From contig BMWJ01000001.1 in NCBI GenBank assembly GCA_014651175.1, forward strand, positions 744,001-808,000: a stretch of DNA of 64,000 bases, written 5' to 3'. Source of the DNA: Streptomyces clavifer. GTDB lineage: Bacteria > Actinomycetota > Actinomycetes > Streptomycetales > Streptomycetaceae. Positions 9,031 through 17,560 of the stretch are shown one piece after another. Under the pieces are notes generated by a model. That model saw only the letters and a list, made by a program, of their open reading frames with translations. It searched no databases and was not told the origin of the DNA. Numbering within the stretch: position 1 is the stretch's first letter; each line of letters begins with the position of its first letter. Position numbers and translations under genes: made by a program.

Positions 9031-9459
9031 TCAGTGCTCCGTTGCGGACGTGACCAGTTCCGTCAGTACGCCGTGGCAGTCCTTGGGGTGCAGGAACGTG
9101 ATCCGGGACCCCATGGACCCGGTCCTGGGCTCGTCGTACAGCACCCGGACGCCCTTCCCCCCGATGTCCGCGGCGTCCTCGTCGACGTTCGCGGTCCCGA
9201 AGGCGATGTGGTGGACGCCCTCGCCGTTCTTCGCCAGCCACTTCCCCACGGCCGAGTCCTCGCGGGTCGGTTCGAGCAGCTGGAGGTACGAGGCCCCGCC
9301 GTCCGAGGTCTCGTTGATCTTCAGCATGGCCTCCCGCACGCCCTGCTCCTCGTTGACCTCGGAGTGGTACACCTCGAAGCCGTAGGTCGCGCGGTAGAAC
9401 TCCACCGTCGTGTCGAGGTCGAAACAGGCGATTCCGATGTGGTCGATTCGCGTCAGCAT
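9031..9459 (-). CDS. mce: methylmalonyl-CoA epimerase
   Basis: Interconverts (2R)- and (2S)-methylmalonyl-CoA, linking propionyl-CoA metabolism to B12-dependent mutase. The 142-residue protein is a single vicinal-oxygen-chelate fold: metal-ligand motifs IDHIGIA at the N-terminus, GVHHIAFG at about residues 76-83, and the terminal GVLTELV carrying the conserved glutamate. Length is normal for the bacterial epimerase. It is divergent from the thiolase-meaB pair, separated by 134 bp. Together with MeaB and the icmA gene 14 kb away it points to acyl-CoA mutase metabolism, which supplies polyketide extender units in this genus. Confidence 0.9.
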   Translation of the reverse strand: MLTRIDHIGIACFDLDTTVEFYRATYGFEVYHSEVNEEQGVREAMLKINETSDGGASYLQLLEPTREDSAVGKWLAKNGEGVHHIAFGTANVDEDAADIGGKGVRVLYDEPRTGSMGSRITFLHPKDCHGVLTELVTSATEH

Positions 9460-9593
9460 GGAACCAGTGCAGCGCTCCGGGGATGGTTACGCAACGTGCG
9501 CGCGATCACACCCGCTGCCGGATGACGGGCGCGGTACCGCTCAGTACATTCAGGTAAACCCTCGTTCACAACCAATCCAAGGGGCTGCGCCTC

Positions 9594-10796
9594 ATGTCAG
9601 GAACGACCGGTACCACCTCAGTGATCGTCGCGGGCGCGCGGACGCCCATGGGCCGGCTCCTCGGCTCGCTGAAGACCTTCTCCGGAGCCGACCTCGGAGG
9701 CTTCGCGATCAAGGCCGCGCTGGACCGGGCCGGGATCGGCGGCGACCAGGTCGAGTACGTGATCATGGGCCAGGTGCTCCAGGCCGGGGCGGGGCAGATC
9801 CCGGCGCGCCAGGCGGCGGTCAAGGCCGGGATCCCGATGAACGTTCCGGCGCTCACCGTCAACAAGGTGTGCCTGTCCGGGCTGGACGCGATCGCGCTCG
9901 CCGACCAGCTGATCCGCGCGGGTGAGTTCGACGTCGTGGTGGCGGGCGGCCAGGAGTCGATGACCAACGCCCCGCACCTGCTGCCGAAGTCCCGCGAGGG
10001 CTACAAGTACGGCGCGATCGAGATGCTGGACTCGATGGCGTACGACGGCCTGACGGACGCCTACGAGAACATTCCGATGGGCGAGTCCACCGAGAAGCAC
10101 AACAGCCGCCTCGGCCTGGACCGCGGTGCCCAGGACGAGATCGGCGCCCTGTCCCACCAGCGCGCCGCCGCCGCCCGGAAGAACGGCCTCTTCGAGGCCG
10201 AGATCACCCCGGTCGAGATCCCGCAGCGCAAGGGCGACCCGGTCCTGTTCTCCCAGGACGAGGGGATCCGCCCCGAGACGACCACGGAGTCGCTCGGCAA
10301 GCTGCGTCCCGCGTTCGCCAAGGACGGCACGATCACCGCGGGCACCTCCTCGCAGATCTCCGACGGTGCCGCCGCGGTCGTCGTCATGAGCAAGGCCAAG
10401 GCGGAGGCCCTGGGCCTGGACTGGATCGCCGAGATCGGTGCCCACGGCAACGTGGCCGGCCCGGACAACTCGCTCCAGTCGCAGCCGTCCAACGCCATCC
10501 GCCACGCCCTGAAGAAGGAGGGCATCGGCGTCGAGGACCTCGACCTGATCGAGATCAACGAGGCCTTCGCGGCCGTCGCGGTCCAGTCGATGAAGGACCT
10601 CGGCGTCACCTCGGACAAGGTCAACGTGAACGGCGGCGCCATCGCGCTCGGCCACCCGATCGGCATGTCCGGCGCCCGTGTGGTGCTGCACCTGGCGCTG
10701 GAGCTGAAGCGCCGGGGCGGTGGCACCGGAGCGGCGGCGCTGTGCGGCGGCGGCGGTCAGGGCGACGCGTTGATCATCCGCGTTCCGGGCAAGTAG
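9594..10796 (+). CDS. acetyl-CoA C-acetyltransferase (thiolase)
   Basis: Condenses or cleaves acetyl-CoA and acetoacetyl-CoA. The 400-residue protein is full length for a type II thiolase. The nucleophilic cysteine is in [11 protein letters not shown]. Other motifs present are [22 protein letters not shown], the catalytic histidine motif [12 protein letters not shown] and the second catalytic cysteine in ALCGGGGQG. An AAGGGG ribosome site lies about 10 nt before the ATG. MeaB follows 35 bp downstream on the same strand, so the two are probably co-transcribed. The physiological direction (acetoacetyl-CoA synthesis versus beta-oxidation) cannot be decided here. Confidence 0.92.
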   Translation: MSGTTGTTSVIVAGARTPMGRLLGSLKTFSGADLGGFAIKAALDRAGIGGDQVEYVIMGQVLQAGAGQIPARQAAVKAGIPMNVPALTVNKVCLSGLDAIALADQLIRAGEFDVVVAGGQESMTNAPHLLPKSREGYKYGAIEMLDSMAYDGLTDAYENIPMGESTEKHNSRLGLDRGAQDEIGALSHQRAAAARKNGLFEAEITPVEIPQRKGDPVLFSQDEGIRPETTTESLGKLRPAFAKDGTITAGTSSQISDGAAAVVVMSKAKAEALGLDWIAEIGAHGNVAGPDNSLQSQPSNAIRHALKKEGIGVEDLDLIEINEAFAAVAVQSMKDLGVTSDKVNVNGGAIALGHPIGMSGARVVLHLALELKRRGGGTGAAALCGGGGQGDALIIRVPGK

Positions 10797-10831
10797 TCCA
10801 CCGCAGGTACGAGCGAGCGAGGAGACCGAGC

Positions 10832-11848
10832 GTGAAGGTGGACGTCCCCACCCTGGTCGAGCAGGCGCGCCTGGGCAGGCCACGTGCGGTGGCCCGGCTC
10901 ATCTCCCTGGTGGAGGGGGCCTCGCCCCAGCTGCGCGAGGTGATGGCGGCCCTGGCACCGCTCGCGGGCCACGCGTACGTCGTCGGGCTCACCGGATCAC
11001 CGGGTGTCGGGAAGTCGACCTCGACCTCGGCGCTGGTCTCGGCCTACCGGAAGGCCGGCAAGCGGGTCGCGGTCCTGGCCGTCGACCCGTCCTCGCCGTT
11101 CTCCGGGGGCGCGCTCCTCGGGGACCGGATCCGGATGTCGGAGCACGCCTCCGACCCCGGGGTCTACATCCGGTCCATGGCCACCCGCGGCCACCTGGGC
11201 GGTCTCGCATGGTCGGCACCGCAGGCGATCCGGGTGCTGGACGCGGCCGGCTTCGACGTGGTCCTCGTGGAGACGGTCGGTGTCGGGCAGTCGGAGGTGG
11301 AGATCGCCTCCCAGGCCGACACCTCCGTCGTACTGCTGGCCCCGGGCATGGGTGACGGCATCCAGGCGGCGAAGGCCGGGATCCTGGAGATCGGTGACGT
11401 GTACGTCGTCAACAAGGCCGACCGGGACGGCGCGGACGCCACCGCCCGCGAGCTCAACCACATGCTGGGCCTCGGGGAGTCCCGGGAGCCCGGCGACTGG
11501 CGGCCGCCGATCGTGAAGACGGTCGCGGCCCGGGGCGAGGGCGTCGACGAGGGCGTCGAGGCTCTGGAGAAGCACCGGGCGTGGATGGAGGAGCACGGCG
11601 TCCTGGCACAGCGGCGCACGGCCCGGGCGGCCCGCGAGGTCGAGACCATCGCCGTCACCGCGCTCCGCGAGCGGATCGCCGACCTGCACGGCGACCGCCG
11701 GCTCGACGCGCTCGCCGAGCGCATCGTGTCCGGCGGTCTCGACCCGTACGCCGCGGCGGACGAGCTGGTGGCGGGACTCACCGGGCTCCCGGGTGACAGC
11801 CAGGGTCCCCCGTCCGGACCGGGCCGGGGGTACGCGAGCCCGGCGTGA
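10832..11848 (+). CDS. meaB: MeaB, methylmalonyl-CoA mutase-associated GTPase
   Basis: G-protein chaperone that loads and protects adenosylcobalamin in B12-dependent acyl-CoA mutases. The 338-residue protein has P-loop GSPGVGKST at about residues 56-64, the switch segment ETVGVGQSEVEI, the base-recognition motif NKAD, and a C-terminal helical dimerisation arm. The GTG at 10832 follows GAGGAGA by about 7 nt; the longer frame from 10742 overlaps the thiolase gene and is rejected. The old name ArgK/LAO transport kinase refers to the same family. Its client here could be methylmalonyl-CoA mutase or the isobutyryl-CoA mutase encoded at 23.5 kb. Confidence 0.9.
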   Translation: MKVDVPTLVEQARLGRPRAVARLISLVEGASPQLREVMAALAPLAGHAYVVGLTGSPGVGKSTSTSALVSAYRKAGKRVAVLAVDPSSPFSGGALLGDRIRMSEHASDPGVYIRSMATRGHLGGLAWSAPQAIRVLDAAGFDVVLVETVGVGQSEVEIASQADTSVVLLAPGMGDGIQAAKAGILEIGDVYVVNKADRDGADATARELNHMLGLGESREPGDWRPPIVKTVAARGEGVDEGVEALEKHRAWMEEHGVLAQRRTARAAREVETIAVTALRERIADLHGDRRLDALAERIVSGGLDPYAAADELVAGLTGLPGDSQGPPSGPGRGYASPA

Positions 11849-11863
11849 TCCGGACGGGGGACC

Positions 11864-11891
11864 TCCCGGGCGGCGTGCGGACCGCCCGGGA
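11864..11891. terminator. intrinsic terminator-like hairpin after meaB
   Basis: A perfect 10-bp stem, TCCCGGGCGG (11864-11873) with CCGCCCGGGA (11882-11891), and an 8-nt loop sit between the convergent meaB and PepSY genes. There is no T run, as is usual in Streptomyces; it probably serves both strands. Confidence 0.6.
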
Positions 11892-11924
11892 ACCGCTGCG
11901 GCGGGGCGCCCGGCCACCGGAGGA

Positions 11925-12626
11925 TCAGTTGTCGTCGTCGCGGTCGTCCCGGTCGTCGTCGCTCCGGTCGTCGTCGCGGTCGTCGTTCCGGTCGTCGCGG
12001 TCCACCGACACCTTGCCGTTCTTCGCGTCGACGTGCAGCTCGTGCCGGGTGCCGTCCTTGCCGGCCACCTCGACGTCCCAGCGCAGGACGCCGTCCCGGC
12101 GGTCGTCGTCATCGTCGTCGTCCAGGTCGATGGACGTCACGCTGCCCGGCACGCTCTGCAGTGCCGCCCGGGCCGCCGCGTCCAGGGAGACGGAGGCGGA
12201 GCGGGGCGCGTGCCGGTCGCGGTCGTCGTTGTCGTCGTCCTCGCGGTCGGACACGACCTTCGCCGTGCGCGCGTCCACCTCCACGTCGTGCCACTTCTTG
12301 TCGGAGCCGTACACGTTCAGCTCCCAGACCGTCCGACCGTCATCGTCGTCGGCGTCGTCCAGCTCGGCCTCGGTGACCGTGCCCGGCACCGCCTTCAGTG
12401 CGGCCGCGACGGCCCGGTCGAGGGAGACCGTGGTGCCGGCACCCCGGGCGGCCTCCCTGCCCCCGTCGTCGTCCCGCCCGTCGTCGTCCCGGCCGCCGGC
12501 CGGCTCGGCCGCCGTCCCGGAGGTCCGGCGGCTGCTGTCGTCGTCCGCGAAGGCGACCGTGGCCGCGGCGCCGCCGCCGACGAGGACGGCTGCGGTGAAG
12601 GCCGCGATGGCGATGTTGCGCTTCAT
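11925..12626 (-). CDS. secreted Asp-rich PepSY-domain protein
   Basis: Predicted secreted protein of 233 residues. The signal peptide MKRNIAIAAFTAAVLVGGGA ends near ATVAFA-DD. The mature part holds two PepSY-like repeats, one about residues 75-135 (AVAAALKAVPGTVTEAEL then KWHDVEVDARTAKV) and one about 160-215 (ARAALQSVPGSVTSIDL then HELHVDAKNGKV). They are separated and followed by Asp/Arg runs such as DDRDDDRSDDDRDDRDDD. The ATG at 12626 has GGAGG 6 nt upstream; the longer frame to 12920 overlaps the divergent regulator. PepSY domains often inhibit peptidases or accompany two-component systems. The acidic runs suggest cation binding, which is inference only. Confidence 0.82.
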   Translation of the reverse strand: MKRNIAIAAFTAAVLVGGGAAATVAFADDDSSRRTSGTAAEPAGGRDDDGRDDDGGREAARGAGTTVSLDRAVAAALKAVPGTVTEAELDDADDDDGRTVWELNVYGSDKKWHDVEVDARTAKVVSDREDDDNDDRDRHAPRSASVSLDAAARAALQSVPGSVTSIDLDDDDDDDRRDGVLRWDVEVAGKDGTRHELHVDAKNGKVSVDRDDRNDDRDDDRSDDDRDDRDDDN

Positions 12627-12635
12627 GGGGTTCCT

Positions 12636-12677
12636 CCGAGTGGTTGTGCGGTGCGACCGAGTGGTTGTGCGGTGCGA
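12636..12677. repeat. perfect tandem duplication, 2 x 21 bp
   Basis: The unit CCGAGTGGTTGTGCGGTGCG plus A occurs twice head to tail, at 12636-12656 and 12657-12677, in the divergent PepSY/regulator promoter. It overlaps the leader of the PepSY message starting 10 bp before its start codon. It could be a duplicated regulator site or slippage product. Confidence 0.85.
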
Positions 12678-12702
12678 TGGGAACCACCATGCCGAGGTGA
12701 TG

Positions 12703-12740
12703 CTGAACCCAGCCTGAAGGCGGCTGAAGGCGCCTTCAGG
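12703..12740. promoter_or_regulatory. candidate OmpR-family operator (CTGAA repeats)
   Basis: The word CTGAA starts at 12703, 12714 and 12724, spaced 11 and 10 bp (one helical turn), and is followed by the inverted word CCTTCAGG at about 12733-12740. Direct repeats at helical spacing are the usual binding pattern of OmpR-type regulators, and the adjacent gene encodes one. The site lies 23-60 bp before the regulator start, between divergent genes, so it may control both. Confidence 0.6.
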
Positions 12741-12762
12741 TTCGGTTTGCGACGCTGTGCAC

Positions 12763-13425
12763 ATGCGTCTGCTGATCGTTGAGGACGAGAAGCGCCTCGC
12801 GGTGTCCCTGGCGAAGGGACTCACCGCCGAGGGCTTCGCCGTCGATGTCGTGCACGACGGCCTGGAAGGGCTGCACCGGGCCGGGGAGGGGCGGTACGAC
12901 CTCGTCGTCCTGGACATCATGCTGCCCGGGATGAACGGCTACCGCGTGTGCGCCGCGCTGCGTGCCGCGGGCCATGACGTCCCCATCCTCATGCTGACGG
13001 CGAAGGACGGGGAGTACGACGAGGCCGAAGGGCTCGACACCGGTGCCGACGACTACCTGACCAAGCCGTTCAGCTACGTCGTGCTCGTCGCCCGGGTCCG
13101 TGCCCTGCTACGCCGCCGGTCCACCGGGTCCGGCTCGCCCGTACTCGCCGTCGGCACCCTGCGGATGGACACCGCCGCCCGGCGCGTGCACCGGGGAGAG
13201 GAGGAGTTCTTCCTGACGGCGAAGGAGTTCGCCGTCCTGGAGCAGCTCGCCCTGCGCGCCGGCCAGGTGGTGAGCAAGGCGGAGATCCTGGAGCACGTCT
13301 GGGACTTCGCGTACGACGGCGACCCCAACATCGTCGAGGTCTACATCAGCACCCTGCGGCGCAAACTCGGCGCCGCGTCCATCCGTACGGTGCGCGGTGC
13401 CGGCTACCGGCTGGAGGCGCTGTGA
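12763..13425 (+). CDS. OmpR-family response regulator
   Basis: Transcription factor of 220 residues. The receiver domain (about 1-115) has the acidic pair ED near the N-terminus, phosphoacceptor Asp51 in LVVLDIMLPG, Thr in MLTAKDG and the Lys of DYLTKPFSY. The C-terminal winged helix (about 125-218) ends with VYISTLRRKLG and VRGAGYRL, typical of OmpR/PhoB. I prefer the ATG at 12763 over the GTG two codons earlier. No Shine-Dalgarno is apparent. Its TGA overlaps the GTG of the sensor gene, so the pair is coupled. The target is probably its own promoter and the divergent PepSY gene. Confidence 0.93.
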   Translation: MRLLIVEDEKRLAVSLAKGLTAEGFAVDVVHDGLEGLHRAGEGRYDLVVLDIMLPGMNGYRVCAALRAAGHDVPILMLTAKDGEYDEAEGLDTGADDYLTKPFSYVVLVARVRALLRRRSTGSGSPVLAVGTLRMDTAARRVHRGEEEFFLTAKEFAVLEQLALRAGQVVSKAEILEHVWDFAYDGDPNIVEVYISTLRRKLGAASIRTVRGAGYRLEAL

Positions 13426-14879
13426 GGTCCGTACGGGCCAGGGCCGCGATCGGGGCGACGCTGGTCGTCGCCCTCGCCCTCGTCGGCGCGGGGCTCGCCG
13501 TCCTCATGGTCCTGCGGGCCAATCTCATCGACCAGGCGGGTCTGGAGGCCGAGGTGGCGGCGCGCGAGGTGGCCGGCCAGCTCGCCCTGGACGTGCCGTA
13601 CGCCTCCCTGGACCTCGGCGACGAGGACCTCCACCCGGTCCAGGTGACCGACGGGGAGGGGCGGGTGGTGGCCGTCTCGGAGGACCTGGAGGCGGTCACG
13701 GGGACCGCCACGCCGCGGGTCACCCCCGTGCCCCCGGCACCGGTCGCGAGTCCCGGTGACGACGACGATGACGACGGCGGTGACGATGACGACGGGGGCG
13801 TCGACCCGGCGCGCGGCAAGGTCTCCACCGACGACCCGGACTTCTCCAACGGCACGGCCACGATCGACGGAGAGACGGCCGACTACCGCTTCGCCCGCGT
13901 CGAGGGGACCACGTCGGACGGGGTCACCCTGACGGTCCACGCGGGTGCTCCGCTCGCGACCGAGCAGGAGGCCGTGGGCACGGTGCGCGGCGCCATGCTG
14001 ACCGGGCTGCCGGTCCTGCTGGCCGTCGTGGCCGGGGTGACCTGGCTGGTGACCCGCAGGGCCCTGCGGCCCGTGGAGGGCATCCGACGGGAGCTGGCCG
14101 CGATCACCGCGTCCGAGGACCTCCGCCGCCGGGTGCCCGAACCGGACTCGCGCGACGAGATCGCCCGGCTGGCGCGGACGACCAACGAGACCCTGACCGT
14201 GCTGGAGGCGTCGGTGGAGCGGCAGCGGCGCTTCGTCGCGGACGCCTCGCACGAGCTGCGCAGCCCGATCGCCTCGCTGCGCACGCAGCTGGAGGTGGGG
14301 GCCGCCCACCCGGACCTGCTGGACGTGCCGGGGGCGGTCGCCGACACCGTACGGCTGCAGGGGCTGGCCGCCGATCTGCTGCTGCTGGCCCGGCTGGACG
14401 CGGGGGAGCGGCCGGGGCGGACGGCGGTCGACCTGGGCGCCCTGGTCCGCGAGGAGGTGTCGCAGCGGGCCGGCGGCCGGATTCCGGTGGAGGTGTCCGT
14501 GGCGGACGGCGCCCTCGGAGTCACCGGATCCCGGGGCCAGCTGGCCCGGGTGATCGGCAATCTGCTGGACAACGCCGAGCGCCACGCGGAGAGCGCCGTC
14601 GCCGTCGCGGTGACGCGGGACCGGGCGGACGTCCTGGTGGAGGTGACCGACGACGGTGCGGGTGTCCCGGCGGACGAACGGGAGCGGATCTTCGAGCGCT
14701 TCGTGCGCCTCGACGACGCCCGTAGCCGGGACGACGGCGGGGCGGGCCTGGGCCTCGCCATCGCCCGCGACGTGGCGGGCCGTCACGGCGGCACGCTCGA
14801 CGTGGGCAGGGCACCGCAGGGCGGGGCGCGCTTCACGCTGCGGCTGCCCGCACCGGCGGAGGGACGGGCCGGGGGCTGA
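13422..14879 (+). CDS. sensor histidine kinase with extracytoplasmic Asp run
   Basis: Membrane sensor of 485 residues. TM1 is about residues 9-31, an extracytoplasmic domain spans about 32-185, TM2 is about 190-210, then a HAMP segment. The H-box FVADASHELRSPIAS carries the phosphoacceptor His277, and the N/G boxes are NLLDNAERH and AGLGLAIARDVAGRHGG. The sensing loop contains an acidic stretch at residues 113-124 (six Asp, GG, four Asp). The divergent PepSY protein is also Asp-run rich. I infer that the loop senses a cation or cationic ligand; the family alone does not say so. The GTG start overlaps the regulator stop. Confidence 0.92.
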   Translation: MRSVRARAAIGATLVVALALVGAGLAVLMVLRANLIDQAGLEAEVAAREVAGQLALDVPYASLDLGDEDLHPVQVTDGEGRVVAVSEDLEAVTGTATPRVTPVPPAPVASPGDDDDDDGGDDDDGGVDPARGKVSTDDPDFSNGTATIDGETADYRFARVEGTTSDGVTLTVHAGAPLATEQEAVGTVRGAMLTGLPVLLAVVAGVTWLVTRRALRPVEGIRRELAAITASEDLRRRVPEPDSRDEIARLARTTNETLTVLEASVERQRRFVADASHELRSPIASLRTQLEVGAAHPDLLDVPGAVADTVRLQGLAADLLLLARLDAGERPGRTAVDLGALVREEVSQRAGGRIPVEVSVADGALGVTGSRGQLARVIGNLLDNAERHAESAVAVAVTRDRADVLVEVTDDGAGVPADERERIFERFVRLDDARSRDDGGAGLGLAIARDVAGRHGGTLDVGRAPQGGARFTLRLPAPAEGRAGG

Positions 14880-14935
14880 GAGCCGAACGGGGACCGAGAG
14901 CCGGCGGGGCTGCAGGCCGGACACGGCCCGCGGAC

Positions 14936-15412
14936 CTACGGCTTGCCGCGCCGTCCGCGCAGGTGGTCGGCGATCGGGGTCAGCGCCGCGTGCAGCTCGG
15001 CGAGCGCCTCGGGCGACAGCAGGTCCATGAAGTGCCTGCGCACCGAATCGACATGGTGCGGCGCGACCTTCCGCATGGTGTCCGCACCGGGGCCGGTGAG
15101 CACCGCGTACAGCCCGCGGCGGTCCGACTCGCAGTGCTCGCGCCGCACGAGGCCCGCGTTCTCCATGCGGGTGATCTGGTGCGAGAGCCTGCTCTTGGAC
15201 TGCAGGGTGGCGGCGGCGAGGTCGCTCATCCGCATGCGCTGGTCGTCCGACTCCGGGAGATTGACCAGGATCTCGTAGTCGTTCATGGTCAGCCCGAACG
15301 GCTGCAGGTCTTTCTCCAGCTGGTGGGTCAGCAGCCTGCTGACGTCCAGGTGGGTGCGCCAGGCGCACTGCTCCGCATCGGTCAGCCAGCTGGTGGCCGT
15401 CTCGGTCTCCAT
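14936..15412 (-). CDS. MarR-family transcriptional regulator
   Basis: DNA-binding regulator of 158 residues with the MarR winged helix at about residues 35-120: LTMNDYEILVNLPES, MSDLAAATLQSKSRLSHQITRM split by the recognition helix, and the wing segment VRREHCESDRRG. An AT-rich stretch before the start (15415-15440) contains TAGAAT and an imperfect inverted pair TTCAAC/GTAGAA, a plausible autoregulatory promoter-operator. The AIM24 genes lie upstream on the same strand, ending 95 bp beyond the start. Ligand and targets are unknown. Confidence 0.88.
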   Translation of the reverse strand: METETATSWLTDAEQCAWRTHLDVSRLLTHQLEKDLQPFGLTMNDYEILVNLPESDDQRMRMSDLAAATLQSKSRLSHQITRMENAGLVRREHCESDRRGLYAVLTGPGADTMRKVAPHHVDSVRRHFMDLLSPEALAELHAALTPIADHLRGRRGKP

Positions 15413-15507
15413 GTATGGATTCTACCTAAGAAGTTGAAAGACGGACGAAAAAGGGGCGTGTGACGCCGCGCACGCACGGACCGGCGTCACACTCCGCAGG
15501 GTACCGT

Positions 15508-16281
15508 TCACAATCCGAAGCGACGCTGGAGGTCCCCCAGCTGACCGGGCATGCGGGGTGCGGAGCCGGGTTGACCCGCACCGGCGGAGCCGCCCGGGAC
15601 GCCCGGCTCGTGCGGGGTCGCTCCCGTCGCCTGTTCGGGCATCAGCACCTCGGTCGACTGGAGCAGCACCGTGCCCGCCCCGACGAACTCGAACTGGTGC
15701 TCCTCGCCCGACGTGCCGCCCATCCCGGTCAGTGACCGAAGCCCGCCCAGCACGCCCGTCATGTAGCCGTGGTCGTAGTGGTGGCAGGGCGAGGGGCAGT
15801 CCGCCCAGCCCACCAGGGCCTGCGGGTCGACCCGCAGCGGCGGTTCCATGAAGACGACGGGGCCGTTGGACGCCGCCACGAACTTCCCCGTACCGATCAG
15901 GGTCAGGAAGCCCGGCACGATCGACTGCTTCAGTGCCAGCGTCGGCTGGTACGCCAGCAGGTTCCCGGAGCGGATCGTCAGATTCCCGTTCTCCAGGTCG
16001 AAGGAGTTCACGTCGAAGGCGCGGTCCGCCAGCAGCATCTTGCCGCTGCCCTCGGCCACCACCCAGTCGCTCGCGTGCAGCGGGGAGTGGAAGCTCGTGC
16101 GGATCAGCCGGTCGAAACGGCCGTGCCCGATGCCGTTGAAGTCGATCTGCCCGTAGTAGGCGATCATCTTGCCCTTCTGCAGGAACCACTGGCTCCCCTT
16201 GAGCTCCACGCAGAAGGTGTACGCGTTGACGTTGTCGTCCGACGGCAGCGTCGTCGGATCGTGGATCACGGGCGTGCTCAC
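15508..16281 (-). CDS. AIM24-family protein (third of triplet)
   Basis: Third gene of a coupled triplet; 257 residues. The AIM24/TraT-like beta-rich fold is seen in repeating short strands (WFLQKGKMIAYYG, LTIRSGNLLAYQPTL, GPVVFMEPPLRVDPQALVGW), with the final VDPQALV segment shared by all three proteins ([14 protein letters not shown]). It differs from its partners by a Pro/Gly-rich C-terminal tail of about 45 residues. It has no signal peptide or membrane segment. It starts inside the preceding gene (4-bp overlap). Family function in bacteria is not established; mitochondrial AIM24 affects inner-membrane organisation. Confidence 0.85.
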   Translation of the reverse strand: MSTPVIHDPTTLPSDDNVNAYTFCVELKGSQWFLQKGKMIAYYGQIDFNGIGHGRFDRLIRTSFHSPLHASDWVVAEGSGKMLLADRAFDVNSFDLENGNLTIRSGNLLAYQPTLALKQSIVPGFLTLIGTGKFVAASNGPVVFMEPPLRVDPQALVGWADCPSPCHHYDHGYMTGVLGGLRSLTGMGGTSGEEHQFEFVGAGTVLLQSTEVLMPEQATGATPHEPGVPGGSAGAGQPGSAPRMPGQLGDLQRRFGL

Positions 16282-16928
16282 AGCTTCTCCTCCGACGCCT
16301 GGACGTACACCGCGCCATTGCCGCTGAGCTCCAGCTGGAACGCCTCGCCGGAGCCCCGCCCCACCATGTCGCGCCAGCCGAGCGCGGTGGACAGCTTGTT
16401 GCGTACGTCACCGTGGTGGGCGACGTACGCCTGCGGGTCAACGTGGACCGGGCGGCCCGGCGTGATCGGCAGCTCGACGACCCCGCCGTGCGCCATCACG
16501 GCGACCGCGCCGTGGCCCTTGAGCGTCGTGGTGAACAGTCCCTGCCCGGTCACCTGGCCGCGCACCATGCCCATCACCCCGCCCTGCGAGCCCATGAACA
16601 TGGTGCCCTGCTGGAGCGTCCCGTCGAAGGCGAGCAGCCGGTCGGCCTCCACGTAGAGGGTGTCGCCGGACAGGCCGATCACCTGGATGTGGTGGCCGCC
16701 GTGGCCGAACATCACCGTGCCGCTGCCCTCGACCGTCATCAGGGGGGTCGCCTCGTTGGCCACCCGCCGGCCGATCATCGACGCCAGGCCGCCCTGGCCG
16801 CCCTGGATGTTCGGCGTGAACGACACGTCGCCGCGGTACGCGAGCATCGCGCCCCGCTGGCTGTACATCTTCTGGCCGGGAACCACCGTGGCCTCGACCA
16901 TCTTCGAGTTGATCTCACGGAACGGCAT
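16278..16928 (-). CDS. AIM24-family protein (second of triplet)
   Basis: Middle member, 216 residues. It has the same strand pattern as its neighbours: GAMLAYRGDVSFTPNIQGG, MTVEGSGTVMFGHGG, LYVEADRLLAFDG, GLFTTTLKGHGAVAVMAHGG, HVDPQAYVAHHGDV and a terminal AFQLELSGNGAVYVQASE. Its ATG shares one base with the TGA of the first gene (TGATG) and its stop overlaps the third gene by 4 bp, so the three products are probably made together and may form one hetero-oligomeric beta-barrel assembly (inference). It is predicted cytoplasmic. Confidence 0.85.
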   Translation of the reverse strand: MPFREINSKMVEATVVPGQKMYSQRGAMLAYRGDVSFTPNIQGGQGGLASMIGRRVANEATPLMTVEGSGTVMFGHGGHHIQVIGLSGDTLYVEADRLLAFDGTLQQGTMFMGSQGGVMGMVRGQVTGQGLFTTTLKGHGAVAVMAHGGVVELPITPGRPVHVDPQAYVAHHGDVRNKLSTALGWRDMVGRGSGEAFQLELSGNGAVYVQASEEKL

Positions 16929-17560
16929 CAGACATCCCCTCCGACGGTGTTCCGCTCGCTCGGCTGCACGTAGACGAGGCCGTCGCCCTCGAAGCGGATC
17001 TGGAAGGACTCGCCTGAGCCCTCCCCCATGAGGGTCCGGAAGTTCACCCCTGACTGGAAGTGCTGCTGCAGGCTGCCCTGGTGGGCGATGTAGGCGCCCG
17101 GGTCGACGACCAGCGGGTACTGGCGCGTCACCCGCAGCACCACGGCCGAACCGTCCGACATGATCGCCGCCTGGCCGGTGCCCTCGACGGTCGTGGTGAA
17201 CAGGCCGTTGCCGCTCGTCCCGCCGCGGAGCCCGGTGAAGGTGGTGCCGGTGCGCAGCCCGGCGTCCGTCGCCAGCAGATTGCTGGCCTCGACGTACAGC
17301 TTGTCGCCGTGCAGCGAGACCAGGTTGATCTCGCTCGCCCGGTCGGCGAAGTAGCAGGTGCCCTGCCCCTTCACCTCCATCATCGTCATCTGCTCGCCGG
17401 TCAGCCGGCGGGTCACCATGCCGCGGATGCCCTCACCGCCGCCGGACATCTTCTTGAAGGTCATCTGGCCGTCGTACGCGACCATCGAGCCGTTCTTCGC
17501 CTTGACGGCGTCGCCCGTCAGGTCGACGGCGAGCGTCTTGCTGCCTTGGAGCCGGAACAT
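16928..17560 (-). CDS. AIM24-family protein (first of triplet)
   Basis: Promoter-proximal member, 210 residues from the ATG at 17560 ([14 protein letters not shown]). A GTG two codons earlier is possible; the longest frame to 17680 adds 40 Arg/Pro-rich residues that look like translated leader. Motifs parallel the second gene: [75 protein letters not shown] and [17 protein letters not shown]. No clear ribosome site precedes it, so the message may be leaderless. It is divergent from the DUF3817 gene across 220 bp. Confidence 0.85.
   Translation of the reverse strand: MFRLQGSKTLAVDLTGDAVKAKNGSMVAYDGQMTFKKMSGGGEGIRGMVTRRLTGEQMTMMEVKGQGTCYFADRASEINLVSLHGDKLYVEASNLLATDAGLRTGTTFTGLRGGTSGNGLFTTTVEGTGQAAIMSDGSAVVLRVTRQYPLVVDPGAYIAHQGSLQQHFQSGVNFRTLMGEGSGESFQIRFEGDGLVYVQPSERNTVGGDV

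Noticed and set aside
9496-9509. Crp-like site GTGCGCGCGATCAC between the epimerase and thiolase genes
   Set aside because: It misses the G required in the second half of the Streptomyces consensus and its arms are not symmetric.
12636-12677. Possible CRISPR-like repeat
   Set aside because: Only two adjacent copies with no spacer and no cas genes; it is a tandem duplication.
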